Positions 1-11,612 of a stretch of 64,000 nt of DNA are shown here, one piece after another; positions within the stretch are counted from its first letter, which is position 1, and the number at the start of each line of letters is the position of its first letter. The notes under the pieces are model-generated. The model saw only the letters and a list, made by a program, of their open reading frames with translations. It had not been told where the DNA came from and did not search any database. This DNA is from Apostichopus japonicus. Taxonomy: Eukaryota > Echinodermata > Holothuroidea > Aspidochirotida > Stichopodidae. The DNA lies in assembly GCF_037975245.1 (NCBI RefSeq), contig NC_092581.1:20980303-21044302 (forward strand), written 5' to 3'. The translations under genes were made by a program, and so were the position numbers.

Positions 1-1021
1 CATATTGAAATAATTTAGACGGCTGTGTAATTCAATGTTATTTGTATGTTAATTAATTGCAGTAGCATCTAATTGGTAGTGTGGAGGGCATTCAAGTGCC
101 TAGTCTGGAGTGAGACACTGTCAATATATGTACTTAATGCACGCAACACATCTTGTATGTTTCCTATTTTTCACTATATGCCTAGCTCCACAGGAAAGCC
201 CTCACTGATAGGTATAGCCTATTTACTGCATAGTACTACTCGAAATATAGCTAACCTATCCAATGATAGCATGGAGGGGCCCTAAGTTTCACATTGCAAT
301 GTTAGAAAATTTATGTCTTAATAGTCCAATAACGTCACCTTTATTCATGTCCTAATAATATTGTTGCGTGCTAACTTTAGCAGTTTGGCTAAAAACAGAT
401 TTCTTATTACTTAACTTTATAACTAATCTTAGCTACTGTCCTGTCAAGTTTCACTTTCATGTCAAAGAATTAACCAATGTGATGATTTTATATACCTTAA
501 TAATACATATATGTTTAGCAACTTCTCTTGAAACTGAAAGTGATCCCAGTTTCATACACCTTGTAAATTATTTCATGAACATTTTGCAGGCCTAGGCTTA
601 TGTCACATTTCCTCAATCTACAATAAACTTGAAACTTGTGTAATTTGTATGGTCTAGTACAACATGAAAAATACAGTAAGAAAAGTGTAGAAATTATGTA
701 CTGTAGCTATCATTAATAATGTAAAAGGACAGCCCTGGATGATTTGGACCTAGATAAGCAAAGTTACAGTACATAATTATTATTATTATTATTATTAGGC
801 ATTTAGCTACGCTATTCATGGTAAACCATATCTCACAGTGCTTACATAATTGTCTGATTTTCCTTTTGGTGAAATACACATTAATTGATACTTCACTGTA
901 ATGGGTCTCTTGTGATACAGCTGATATTGATCAGACCTTTCAACACTTCGACATGAAGTTTTCAGATTCCATTGTGTATATGATGCTTTTACCTCTCAAT
1001 ATTTTCTTGTTTATGTTGCAG
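1..1021. other. Upstream MRPS9 intron or flank, nothing recognised
   Basis: AT-rich sequence preceding the first visible MRPS9 exon. Short ORFs here show no recognisable motif. The only structure seen is an ATT microsatellite at about 776-798. The initiator exon of MRPS9 is presumably further upstream. Confidence 0.5.
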
Positions 1022-1130
1022 ACTTCAAATGTGAGGCAAATATCAGAGAAGCCACCAAAGGAAAAAGAGAATTCCACCAACAGCTTGTCCTCCCTCATTG
1101 CTGCAGCCCAGGAAAGGCGATCTGCCTATG
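1022..1130 (+). CDS. MRPS9: MRPS9 exon (first one visible)
   Basis: The acceptor TTTATGTTGCAG ends at 1021 and the donor G|GTAGGC follows 1130. It starts in phase 0 and ends after one base of a codon. It encodes a polar linker ([17 protein letters not shown]...[10 protein letters not shown]), the poorly conserved N-terminal part of mature uS9m. It is assigned by in-frame continuity with the next exon rather than by similarity. No initiator exon can be recognised in bases 1-1021. Confidence 0.8.
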
Positions 1131-4100
1131 GTAGGCAATGCTTTGAATCAATCTGAGCAATACTTTAGATGTTCCTGTCAACACATGTTAATTAGGCTAC
1201 ATTTTAAGAAAATACAAACACATTGAATTTGATGCATATCCTTAGCATCGGTAATAGCATCCAATTTTTCAGTGTAAAAAGTAATCTTTAGTAATGTTGT
1301 CGCTACCCATTCCTTCCTTCTTTCCCAACCCCCATTCCTTCCCATGTTTAATATCCTAACAATTGTGAGAAGATTATTAATTGCCAAGTATTTCTTTTCA
1401 AACTAAAATCCCAAAGGTGTTGGCATGTTAGTGTAGTGTACTTAAATAACTACAGTATAGAGTAGCCTTCTACTTAAAGATTGGCATTACTGTTGTTGCA
1501 GCTCAGTATCAACAGTAAACCATACAGTACCTTTGTCATGGTGCTTGGGCCAAATCTTGAATATCCTCTGTATGGTTTTACTGATATTTAGATTTCTCTT
1601 CCAATCTAGATGAACTTCTCAATAGTGAGGAAGTTAATTTTGAGAGAAGCAGGCGGCATCTGGCCAACATGATGGGGGAAGACCCTGAAAACTTCACTCA
1701 AGAAGATATTAATGTTAGTATCTGTATATATATACGTCACTAAATACTTGTTAGTATCTGTATATACGTCACTAAATACTTGTTAGTATCTGTATATATA
1801 TACGTCACTAAATACTTATGTTAGTATCTGTATATGTGTCACTAAATACTTGTTAGTATCTGTATATACGTCACTAAATACTTATGTTAGTCACGTCACT
1901 TAATACTTATGGTAATTCAGTATAGGTTGATTTGTGTGATTCATGTTTTAACAAAATTGAGATTAAGGAGTCATAGGTTGTTAAAAGGTTCTTTGGAAGC
2001 AATATAGATAGCTTTGTTTCAGTTCTTATGTTATATTGGCTGTACATATTGTACATCTAACAAATAAAATAAATTGAAGTTATACTAGTGATACACTTAT
2101 TGTCCAATCAAATGCTGGTTTTACAAAAGTTATACAATCAGCGACGTAGCCAGGAATTTGAAAGGAGGGGAGCACTTTTTGCGATTGATATGGATTTTCA
2201 AAGTTGTAGGCACGACTATCTGAGCGGAGCGCCACCATCGGTTGGCGCGGAGCGTAAAAGAAAATTTTGGTTTTACAAACCCCCCAGATGGCCGGAAACG
2301 GCCCTTCCCGAGTGTTCATTCTGGTTCCCTGGCCTCTTGCTAACTTGAGACACCTCATTCAGTATCACTTTTAAACCCCAAAAACAAACGAGTTAAAATA
2401 GTACGTAATTCAATACCACATAATGTATTTAAAATTAGCAAGGTACATGTACAGAGTAGTCTTACTTTTCAACTTCTGATACTTGTAAATAAAAAGATAG
2501 GCCAGAAATGTATATATTTGATACAACTATAGCCAGTAATTGTCTTTGATACAACTGTAGCTAGTACATGTTTAAGTTAGCCTTATAAGAGAAGTCTAGA
2601 GCTATCCGACGATTGCCATCTGATGCAAATTTCTCAACTGTTTTCTCAACTGAAATATTATCTGCGTTAACGGGTTCTTAACTAGATGTTAAAAAACTGA
2701 CAAGATCGGATTCTAGACTTTTTCGTCGGGTAGAGTGTTGAATGAAACGGCACGCAATAGAAATGACAGCCTAGATGACAGAAGAATAGGTCACCTAATT
2801 TAGCCATATTCTTGCTACGTTCATTTCAATGGTTTTTCCTGTCTATATAGACTCTTAAACTCGTCCAGCAAGCTTATCGATTTGAATTATGGGTGTTTTT
2901 AAAAAAAAGATAACTTGGCCCAAAATAGTGTAGGCCCGGGCCTACAGTGCTACATAATGGCTACGGCCCTGATCATATGATATGATATTATCAGCAGATT
3001 TTTTTTCCTGTTTGAATTCTTTCACATGTTCTTTTACATATATATCAGAAGACAAACACAGTGCTCTATTTCAATTTTTCCAGTAATATGATTCTTGTTT
3101 GTTGTCCAATGTCTGGACTTTAATACATTTGACGAACTTAACTGATGGACAATATAAACTTTCATATTTTGTAATATAGCCAGATATGCAGTGGCCTAAA
3201 AACAAATATCGTTATCGCAGTGTATTAGCAGTGTAATAATTATTTATAGGAAGTGCGTATCACATACGATTGCTAGCTTAGCCTCATAACATGCTGTTCG
3301 TGCAACAACTTAAGACGAATTATAGAAAGGATGAGAACGAACGTTGTCGACGTTGTTGTGCATACGGTTCGTGACATTCCATAGAGTGCGGTTAGGTAGG
3401 CAATATGTATCTTATTACGCAGTGGCCAACTGTAGGCTTCTAATAGGCTATAGGCTAAATTTAGCTTATTGCATATGCCAAACTAAGTAAGTAGTTGGAT
3501 CAGTAGGCGTGAATGTTACTACGATTATAATTGAGTTAACGGAGCTGACGAGTATTCAAGATCAAAAGAGCACTGACAAAATACCATGCTAAAAAAACGA
3601 CAGTTTATTAAAAAAAAAATCGACACTGAAAGGGGGGGAGCGGTCGCTCCCCCTGCTCCCCCCCTGGCTACGTCCCTGTATACAATATTGGTCCCATGGA
3701 ATGCTGAAAAATTTGCAATATTGAAATTCAAAAACGCTCAAAGCCACTCAAGTGACTTTTTCCTATATTATATAATGTAATTACAGAATAATTCTTTAAT
3801 GAGTTTTCCTCTTTCTCTCTTCAAACAGAGGTCCATCAAATATCTTTTCCCATCTGGTCTCTTCGACCAAGCAGCCAGACCAATGCTTAGTCACCCAAAG
3901 GATTATTACCCTCCACAGAAAGCAGCTCAGTTTGATAATGATGGGAGACCATTTCATTGTTTGTTCTTCACAGGAAAACCAAACTATTTTAATATTATGC
4001 ATGTGAGTGGTTTTTCTTAACATGAATTAATCTTTTACAAATATAATTAGTTAAATAACTACAATAAAAAAAAAATCCTACTATGTTTGGAATTATATAT

Positions 4101-7100
4101 TTTTACTGATGAATGCATGCATCAAATCATTTGAAAGTCTTTTGAAATGTTTAAACTTTGAAACTTGAATCCTGAAGAAAAGAAGATCTCAAATTTCAAG
4201 ACATCTTTCCAAGAATATTTCTCTTCATTTGAATGAAAAGAAGAAAAATCAATATACATGTTAAATAGTTTATCATGAATAACTTCTATTTTTAATATTT
4301 GTGATTATGTAGGAGGCAGGAGATTGGTTACACAATGTTATATCCAAAGAAGATTCCATGCGACTGAAAGGTGAATCTATTGAGGGGGTCCCTAAATTGT
4401 AAGTATACGATTGAGGGGGCTATTCAAGATTAAGTAAATGGTTTGGTCATGTTGAAAAAGTGATACAAAAAATGTATGAGATTCATCAATTGTATGGTTC
4501 CTGAATGCTATAGTATATTAATCATGTAAGCTTATTTTTGTAAACCTAATCTCTTTCTCAACTAAACCTATATATTTCACATGGTTCCATGAAAACCAAG
4601 TCAATATAATTGTTCCTAACCCTAGATGCTGTTGTTTTGTAGTGACTTATTTTTACTAGGTAGAGCCTTCATTACTCCACGGAATAGATCACAGCAGTTG
4701 ATCTGTGATGTCATCACATCAGATGTATTCCAGAAGCTTGAATTTCTTTGTATACATACTACTTGTGTTTTTGTCCTTCAAATGTGATGCAATTGCAATG
4801 TACACTGAATTAGGCTTTATCGAAATACAACTATGTTTGAGAGTAATATTTCCTGCTGTGGTTAAATGATTGGTAAATTATTAAGAAAAATGACGATATT
4901 TACCAAGATTTTCAGTTCTTCAAACTTGACCAAACTTTAAAAATTCTTTTTCCTTCTCTGAAGAAACATGTGAATGTGAATTTGACCGGCTGATGCAGAA
5001 AATTTACACAAATTGTTTTTTTTATGATTTTTTTTTATTATCAGAATTGACAAACTATATTCTTTGAACTGCTTTATATTTAGATTGATATATTAGCACA
5101 TTTGTATTGATACTGTAGGTGTTTCTTTCTTCAGACATGTTGCTGTTTCATGACATCAAACCATACAGTAAATATATTTGGCTATTTCTCTTTTGATTCT
5201 AAATAGAGACATCGCACGCAGCGAGTGGCTGGATAAATTAGCAATGGAGAAGATAGTGTTGGAGAAATTGAAAGATGTTGAGGTAAATACCAGGATTTTG
5301 AAATGGGGTTACACTTGCTGAATGTAATGAAATTCATTGTTTTGGTTAAACTGTCTGTCCAGATTATACAAAACTCATAGCACTATGATACAGAATGACT
5401 GATGCATTCACAACCTTCTATGAGAAGAATTTGATTTGATCATTACTAATACTATGAACTTTCTTTGCACTTTTGAAGTTGGAGACAATCAGTGATACTG
5501 TTGTCCTTGTGTATAAAGGAATCTTTTCCCCTCATTTCCTTTCTTTTCTTTTCTAAATGTAATTAGTATGTGAGACTGATTAACCTTTTGGAGAGAATCT
5601 TAAGACAACCTCTGGCAATCGAGGCCCAGGAATTTATTATGAGATTCAGGAAAAAGATTGAAGCAGTCCTCAGCAAAGAGATCATTGAACCGGTGAGTTG
5701 GCTTCACATACAAATAAGAATGCTTAAAAGTTTGTTTCAAACCTGACATATTGATACCACTTTCTATTCTAATATGAGAGTCACTATCAAGTTTGCCCGA
5801 CATTGTTGTCTCTATTACAATTATTACCGGTTTCCATGGCAACATTGTCTCACTTGTGAGAAGCTTAGTTGTTTGATTGTGAAAGGTACCACATGAAAGG
5901 AAATTTGTACAATATGAATTAACCATTTCACAATATTTGTTGCACCTGAACTTTGAATTAAATTATGTTGCTTTTGTTTCTGATCCATAAAGCTCAGGAA
6001 AGATGAAACAGGAAGGTTATACAGTTCCGGATCAGGAACTCGCAAGTCATCCACAGCCACTGTCGTTCTGCGAGATCAGGGGTCAGGAAAAATTATGATA
6101 AATGGGCATGAGTTTCTCAGAACATTTCAACAGGTTTGTCATAGGTAAGATAGAAACAGTTTTTCTGTTATATTTTAAATGATGATAATTACAACCTAGT
6201 GTTCCTTAAGACAATAAAGTAAAATGGATGTTATTTTGGGTGAATGGCTGACTTTGAATAATACTCCTTGAGTTTAAGATATGGAAATATCTTTCAAAGA
6301 CTTCTTACAATTCACAAAAGTTTTATTTTTCCAGGGAAGAAGTCCTGTTTCCTCTCCACTTTGCCAATATGCTTCATCGGTTTGATGTGGATTGTACGAC
6401 AGAAGGAGGCGGGCCCTCAGGCCAGGCTGGGGCTATACGTCTCGCAATATCTAAAGCCTTGAGAAGTTTTGTAGATGAACCTTTTATAGAAAAGATGAGA
6501 CAAGGTAAATGAGATGATTCTGTTTGCAAGAAATGTGTCATTTTAGAAGATTCTGTTTGCAAGAAATGTGTCATTTTAGATGTTTATTGTGTACTTCCTT
6601 GGCTCATTGAATGTGGTGTTCATTGGGTGGACTTTTTTGTTGCAAGTTTGAGTGTGTAGTAGTGTCTACTGGTATTATTCACAAATTTATTCAGGATGAA
6701 AAACTAAGAAATGCAGGTCTGGGTCCTAATGCATGTGATCTATCCGTATAACAGATCTACAAAGGTTTTGTACAGTGCTGTAACATAGCTCAATCTATGT
6801 GCCAGTTGTGAAGATATGTTTAAAAAGACCTCGTCTTCAATAATTACAAGAAGAACCGCCGCAGGTATAAGTCCAGGATACACCATTTTGTAGACTTGGA
6901 AACAAACTCAGTTAAGTGGCTGTGATTGAAAATACCTCAAAAGAAGCTTTTTGACTGGTTGACAACCAGACATGTGTAGAGTTGCTAATTGAACATCAGG
7001 CAACATTCCACTGCTAAAAATGTCCTAGTTAACCAAATGTTAGTTCAGATATGTCACACTATGTGTGACTTTGGGAATGTGTAGGTACTTTGTCAAGAAT

Positions 7101-10100
7101 TGTCTGTCAGAGTTTCCGAAAATGAAGTGATTTCAGAGACTGCAGCCTGTCAAGTTATTGCAGAACTCAAGAAGGACAGATATGGCAGCCTCTCAAGTTA
7201 TTGCAGAACTCATTAAGAACAGATATGGCAGCAGAGTCTGTTGAATTAGAACTCATAAAGGACAGATATGGCAGCACAGTCTGTTGATTTAGAACTCATA
7301 AAGGACAGATATGGCAGCACAGTCTGTCGAATTAGAACTCATAAAGAACAGATATGGCAGCAGAGTCTGTTGAATTAGAACTCATAAAGAGCAGATATGG
7401 CAGCACAGTCTGTTGAATTAGAATTCATAAAGAGCAGATATGGCAGCACAGTCTGTTGATTTAGAACTCATAAAGGACAGATATGGCAGCACAGTCTGTT
7501 GAATTAGAACTCATAAAGGACAGATATGGCAGCACAGTCTGTTGATTTAGAACTCATAAAGAACAGATATGGCAGCACAGTCTGTTGATTTAGAACTCAT
7601 AAAGAGCAGATATGGCGGCACAGTCTGTTGAATTAGAATTCATAAAGAACAGATATGGCAGCACAGTCTGTTGATTTAGAACTCATAAAGAACAGATATG
7701 GCAGCACAGTCTGTTGAATTAGAACTCATAAAGAACAGATATGGCAGCACAGTCTGTTGATTTAGAACTCATAAAGAGCAGATGTGGCGGCACAGTCTGT
7801 TGAATTAGAACTCATAAAGAACAGATATGGCAGCACAGTCTGTTGATTTAGAACTCATAAAGAACAGATATGGCAGCACAGTCTGTTGATTTAGAACTCA
7901 TAAAGAGCAGATATGGCGGCACAGTCTGTTGAATTAGAATTCATAAAGAACAGATATGGCAGCACAGTCTGTTGAATTAGAACTCATAAAGAACAGATAT
8001 GGCAGCACAGTCTGTTGAATTAGAACTCATAAAGAACAGATATGGCAGCACAGTCTGTCGAATTAGAACTCATAAAGGACAGATATGGCAGCACAGTCTG
8101 TCGAATTAGAACTCATAAAGGACAGATATGGCAGCACAGTCTGTTGAATTAGAACTCATAAAGGACAGATATGGCAGCACAGTCTGTTGAATTAGAACTC
8201 ATAAAGGACAGATATGGCAGCACAGTCTGTCGAATTAGAACTCATAAAGGACAGATATGGCAGCACAGTCTGTCGAATTAGAACTCATAAAGGACAGATA
8301 TGGCAGCACAGTCTGTCGAATTAGAACTCATAAAGGACAGATATGGCAGCACAGTCTGTCGAATTAGAACTCATAAAGAACAGATATGGCAGCAGAGTCT
8401 GTTGAATTAGAACTCATAAAGAACAGATATGGCAGCACAGTCTGTTGAATTAGAACTCATAAAGGACAGATATGGCAGCACAGTCTGTTGAATTAGAATT
8501 CATAAAGAACAGATATGGCAGCACAGTCTGTTGAATTAGAACTCATAAAGAACAGATATGGCAGCACAGTCTGTTGAATTAGAACTCATAAAGAACAGAT
8601 ATGGCAGCACAGTCTGTTGAATTAGAACTCATAAAGAACAGATATGGCAGCACAGTCTGTTGAATTAGAACTCATAAAGGACAGATATGGCAGCACAGTC
8701 TGTTGAATTAGAACTCATAAAGGACAGATATGGCAGCACAGTCTGTTGAATTAGAACTCATAAAGAACAGATATGGCGGCACAGTCTGTTGAATTAGAAC
8801 TCATAAAGGACAGATATGGCAGCACAGTCTGTTGAATTAGAACTCATAAAGAACAGATATGGCAGCACAGTCTGTTGAATTAGAACTCATAAAGGACAGA
8901 TATGGCAGCACAGTCTGTTGAATTAGAACTCATAAAGGACAGATATGGCAGCAGAGTCTGTTGAATTAGAACTCATAAAGAACAGATATGGCAGCACAGT
9001 CTGTTGAATTAGAATTCATAAAGAACAGATATGGCAGCACAGTCTGTTGAATTAGAACTCATAAAGGACAGATATGGCAGCACAGTCTGTTGAATTAGAA
9101 CTCATAAAGGACAGATATGGCAGCACAGTCTGTTGATTTAGAACTCATAAAGAACATATATGGCAGCACAGTCTGTTGAATTAGAATTCATAAAGAGCAG
9201 ATATGGCAGCACAGTCTGTTGAATTAGAATTCATAAAGAACAGATATGGCAGCACAGTCTGTTGAATTAGAACTCATAAAGAGCAGATATGGCGGCACAG
9301 TCTGTTGAATTAGAACTCATAAAGAACAGATATGGCAGCACAGTCTGTTGAATTAGAACTCATAAAGAACAGATATGGCAGCACAGTCTGTTGATTTAGA
9401 ACTCATAAAGAGCAGATATGGCGGCACAGTCTGTTGAATTAGAATTCATAAAGAACAGATATGGCAGCACAGTCTGTTGATTTAGAACTCATAAAGGACA
9501 GATATGGCAGCACAGTCTGTTGAATTAGAACTCATAAAGAACAGATATGGCAGCACAGTCTGTTGAATTAGAACTCATAAAGAACAGATATGGCAGCACA
9601 GTCTGTCGAATTAGAACTCATAAAGAACAGATATGGCAGCACAGTCTGTCGAATTAGAACTCATAAAGGACAGATATGGCAGCACAGTCTGTCGAATTAG
9701 AACTCATAAAGAACAGATATGGCAGCAGAGTCTGTTGAATTAGAACTCATAAAGAACAGATATGGCAGCAGAGTCTGTTGAATTAGAACTCATAAAGGAC
9801 AGATATGGCAGCACAGTCTGTTGAATTAGAATTCATAAAGAACAGATATGGCAGCACAGTCTGTTGAATTAGAACTCATAAAGAACAGATATGGCAGCAC
9901 AGTCTGTTGAATTAGAACTCATAAAGAACAGATATGGCAGCACAGTCTGTTGAATTAGAACTCATAAAGAACAGATATGGCAGCACAGTCTGTTGAATTA
10001 GAACTCATAAAGGACAGATATGGCAGCACAGTCTGTTGAATTAGAACTCATAAAGGACAGATATGGCAGCACAGTCTGTTGAATTAGAACTCATAAAGAA

Positions 10101-11134
10101 CAGATATGGCGGCACAGTCTGTTGAATTAGAATTCATAAAGAGCAGATATGGCAGCACAGTCTGTTGAATTAGAACTCATAAAGGACAGATATGGCAGCA
10201 CAGTCTGTTGAATTAGAACTCATAAAGAACAGATATGGCAGCACAGTCTGTTGAATTAGAACTCATAAAGGACAGATATGGCAGCACAGTCTGTTGAATT
10301 AGAACTCATAAAGGACAGATATGGCAGCAGAGTCTGTTGAATTAGAACTCATAAAGAACAGATATGGCAGCACAGTCTGTTGAATTAGAATTCATAAAGA
10401 ACAGATATGGCAGCACAGTCTGTTGAATTAGAACTCATAAAGGACAGATATGGCAGCACAGTCTGTTGAATTAGAACTCATAAAGGACAGATATGGCAGC
10501 ACAGTCTGTTGATTTAGAACTCATAAAGAACATATATGGCAGCACAGTCTGTTGAATTAGAATTCATAAAGAGCAGATATGGCAGCACAGTCTGTTGAAT
10601 TAGAATTCATAAAGAACAGATATGGCAGCACAGTCTGTTGAATTAGAACTCATAAAGAACATATATGGCAGCACAGTCTGTTGAATTAGAACTCATAAAG
10701 AACAGATATGGCAGCACAGTCTGTTGATTTAGAACTCATAAAGAACAGATATGGCAGCACAGTCTGTTGAATTAGAACTCATAAAGGACAGATATGGCAG
10801 CACAGTCTGTTGATTAAGGGTGTTGCTGGAGATCCACATTGGTGGAGCGTATGAGTTGGTTATCCCATGGTCACATGTTTCATTCATATCTCAGTCAAAA
10901 GTGCTTTCCTTTTTCAAGATAAGACTGTCTTGATTGGTAAGTATAGTGCATCAACAGGTAAGTATGTGTTGTAATCTAAAATTATCATTAGTTCACCTGT
11001 TTGTGTCAGCATTGCCCATAGTTTAATGGTTTCTCATTCCAGCTGGTCTGTTAACCGTGGATCCTCGTTCTAAAGAACGTAAGAAGCCCGGTCAGAAGAG
11101 AGCTAGAAAGAAGTTCACTTGGAAGAAGAGGTAG
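1022..11134 (+). CDS. MRPS9: Mitochondrial ribosomal protein S9 (uS9m), nine exons, N-terminus outside window
   Basis: Joined exons: 1022-1130, 1610-1713, 3829-4002, 4313-4398, 5207-5282, 5567-5692, 5993-6144, 6335-6504 and 11043-11134. They sum to 1089 nt, an open frame of 362 codons plus TAG, with compatible phases and GT-AG borders at every junction. The product is a protein of the small subunit of the mitochondrial ribosome. Family signatures seen: [13 protein letters not shown] and YLFPSGLF (typical of animal MRPS9), then the universal S9 domain with [38 protein letters not shown], and the basic tail [12 protein letters not shown]...[10 protein letters not shown]. The tail of S9 proteins reaches toward the P-site tRNA. 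Vertebrate MRPS9 is about 400 residues, so roughly 30-40 N-terminal residues with the targeting peptide are missing here. Intron 8 (6505-11042) is swollen by a 43-bp satellite and intron 2 holds a hAT-like element. Identification is very secure; exon borders were read by eye. Confidence 0.95.
1610..1713 (+). CDS. MRPS9: MRPS9 exon with [13 protein letters not shown]
   Basis: The acceptor CCAATCTAG ends at 1609 and the donor GTTAGT begins at 1714. It encodes [20 protein letters not shown] and then [15 protein letters not shown], a diagnostic animal MRPS9 block. Its donor is the first unit of a short tandem array (1714-1910), so the same GTTAGTATCT is repeated several times just downstream. Confidence 0.93.
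1714..1910. repeat. Tandem array of 32-38 bp units starting at a splice donor
   Basis: About six units of GTTAGTATCTGTATATA...CGTCACTAAATACTT, differing by TA-dinucleotide number and a short AT spacer. The first unit begins exactly at the donor of the preceding MRPS9 exon, so each full unit carries a copy of the intronic half of that splice site. Confidence 0.85.
2139..3678. mobile_element. Non-autonomous hAT-like DNA transposon, 1.54 kb
   Basis: Left end CAGCGACGTAGCCAGG and right end CCTGGCTACGTCCCTG are inverted repeats matching at 15 of 16 bases. The element is flanked by a perfect 8-bp duplication TATACAAT (2131-2138 and 3679-3686). Eight-base duplications with CAG...CTG ends are typical of the hAT superfamily. 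No ORF of transposase size is present. It contains a GC-rich hairpin module (about 2221-2255) that recurs in the elements near 15 and 19 kb. It sits in MRPS9 intron 2. Confidence 0.75.
3829..4002 (+). CDS. MRPS9: MRPS9 exon with YLFPSGLF and [13 protein letters not shown]
   Basis: The acceptor CTTCAAACAG ends at 3828 and the donor GTGAGT starts at 4003; both ends are phase 0 (58 codons). It encodes [18 protein letters not shown] and later [20 protein letters not shown]. These align by eye along their whole length with the middle region of vertebrate MRPS9. Confidence 0.94.
4313..4398 (+). CDS. MRPS9: MRPS9 exon ([12 protein letters not shown]...)
   Basis: The acceptor GATTATGTAG ends at 4312 and the donor GTAAGT starts at 4399. 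It starts in phase 0 and ends two bases into a Leu codon completed by the next exon. It is less conserved than its neighbours and is supported by phase and splice sites. Confidence 0.85.
4399..5206. other. MRPS9 intron 4, no feature seen
   Basis: An 808-bp AT-rich intron with simple T and A runs. No repeats or coding potential were noticed on either strand. Confidence 0.5.
5207..5282 (+). CDS. MRPS9: MRPS9 exon ([20 protein letters not shown]...)
   Basis: The acceptor TCTAAATAG ends at 5206 and the donor GTAAAT starts at 5283. It completes the split Leu codon and encodes a helix ending LEKLKDVE, matching the MRPS9 region before the RLLE helix. Confidence 0.88.
5567..5692 (+). CDS. MRPS9: MRPS9 exon ([12 protein letters not shown]...)
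   Basis: The acceptor GTAATTAG ends at 5566 and the donor GTGAGT starts at 5693; phase 0 to phase 0. It encodes [20 protein letters not shown], then [12 protein letters not shown] and EIIEP, the helical linker before the S9 domain. Confidence 0.9.
5993..6144 (+). CDS. MRPS9: MRPS9 exon, start of the S9 domain
   Basis: The acceptor CCATAAAG ends at 5992. It encodes [20 protein letters not shown] and KIMING, the first strands of the universal S9 fold. Two donors are possible: GTTTGT after CAACAG, and GTAAGA at 6145. Only the latter gives an AG phase that joins the next exon in frame (AG + G = Arg), so it was chosen. Confidence 0.93.
6335..6504 (+). CDS. MRPS9: MRPS9 exon, S9 signature [19 protein letters not shown]
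   Basis: The acceptor TTTTTCCAG ends at 6334 and the donor GTAAAT starts at 6505. It encodes [20 protein letters not shown] and then [19 protein letters not shown], the ribosomal S9 family signature. A 36-bp tandem duplication (about 6511-6577) sits right after the donor. Confidence 0.95.
7140..10815. repeat. 43-bp minisatellite, about 85 copies, in the last MRPS9 intron
   Basis: The unit is GAATTAGAACTCATAAAG(A/G)ACAGATATGGCAGCACAGTCTGTT-like, 43 bp, with a few recurring variants (GAA/GGA/GAG before CAG; TTGAATT/TTGATTT/TCGAATT; GCAGCA/GCGGCA; GAACAT for GAACAG). The first two or three units (7140-7250) are divergent precursors containing CTCAAGTTATTGCAG. Variant order shows long-range duplication: the rare GAACATATATGG unit at 9152 recurs at 10528, exactly 1376 bp or 32 units later, with the same following unit. 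Transcribed as intron. Confidence 0.97.
11043..11134 (+). CDS. MRPS9: MRPS9 last coding exon
   Basis: The acceptor TTCTCATTCCAG ends at 11042. The split Gly/Ala codon resolves to Ala (G + CT). It encodes [18 protein letters not shown] and then [12 protein letters not shown] and TAG (11132-11134). The basic WKKR terminus is the normal end of uS9m. A 25-bp tandem array starts immediately after the stop. A decayed duplicate of this exon lies 9 kb downstream (20153-20247). Confidence 0.95.
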
Positions 11135-11135
11135 C

Positions 11136-11612
11136 GGACTATATCCAGATATGGCTCGGCGGACTATATCCAGATGTGGCTCAGCGGACTATATCCAGAT
11201 GTGGCTCGGCGGACTATATCCAGATGTGGCTCGGCGGATTATATCCAGATGTGGCTCGGCGGACTATATCCAGATGTGGCTCTGCGGACTATATCCAGAT
11301 GTGGCTCGGCGGACTATATCCAGATGTGGCTCGGCGGACTATATCCAGATGTGGCTCGGCGGACTATATCCAGATGTGGCTCGGCGGACTATATCCAGAT
11401 GTGGCTCGGCGGACTATATCCAGATGTGGCTCGGCGGACTATATCCAGATGTGGCTCGGCGGACTATATCCAGATGTGGCTCGGCGGACTATATCCAGAT
11501 GTGGCTCGGCGGACTATATCCAGATGTGGCTCGGCGGACTATATCCAGATGTGGCTCGGCGGACTATATCCAGATGTGGCTCGGCGGACTATATCCAGAT
11601 GTGGCTCGGCTG
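11136..11612. repeat. 25-bp tandem array in the MRPS9 3' UTR, about 19 copies
   Basis: The unit is ACTATATCCAGATGTGGCTC followed by GGCGG. It is almost homogeneous; the first units differ by single bases (ATGGCTC, CTCAGCGG, GGATTATATC, CTCTGCGG). It starts one base after the MRPS9 stop codon. The unit has no stop in any forward frame, so all three forward frames are open through it; these are not taken as genes. Confidence 0.95.

Noticed and set aside
6131-6140. Alternative donor GTTTGT after CAACAG in the MRPS9 GTRKSST exon
   Set aside because: Using it would leave phase 0 and break the frame of the next exon. The donor at 6145 joins in frame and has a better consensus.
7140-10815. CRISPR-like regular repeats
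   Set aside because: Units are contiguous tandem copies without unique spacers, and the locus is an intron of a eukaryotic gene. The same holds for all other arrays here.
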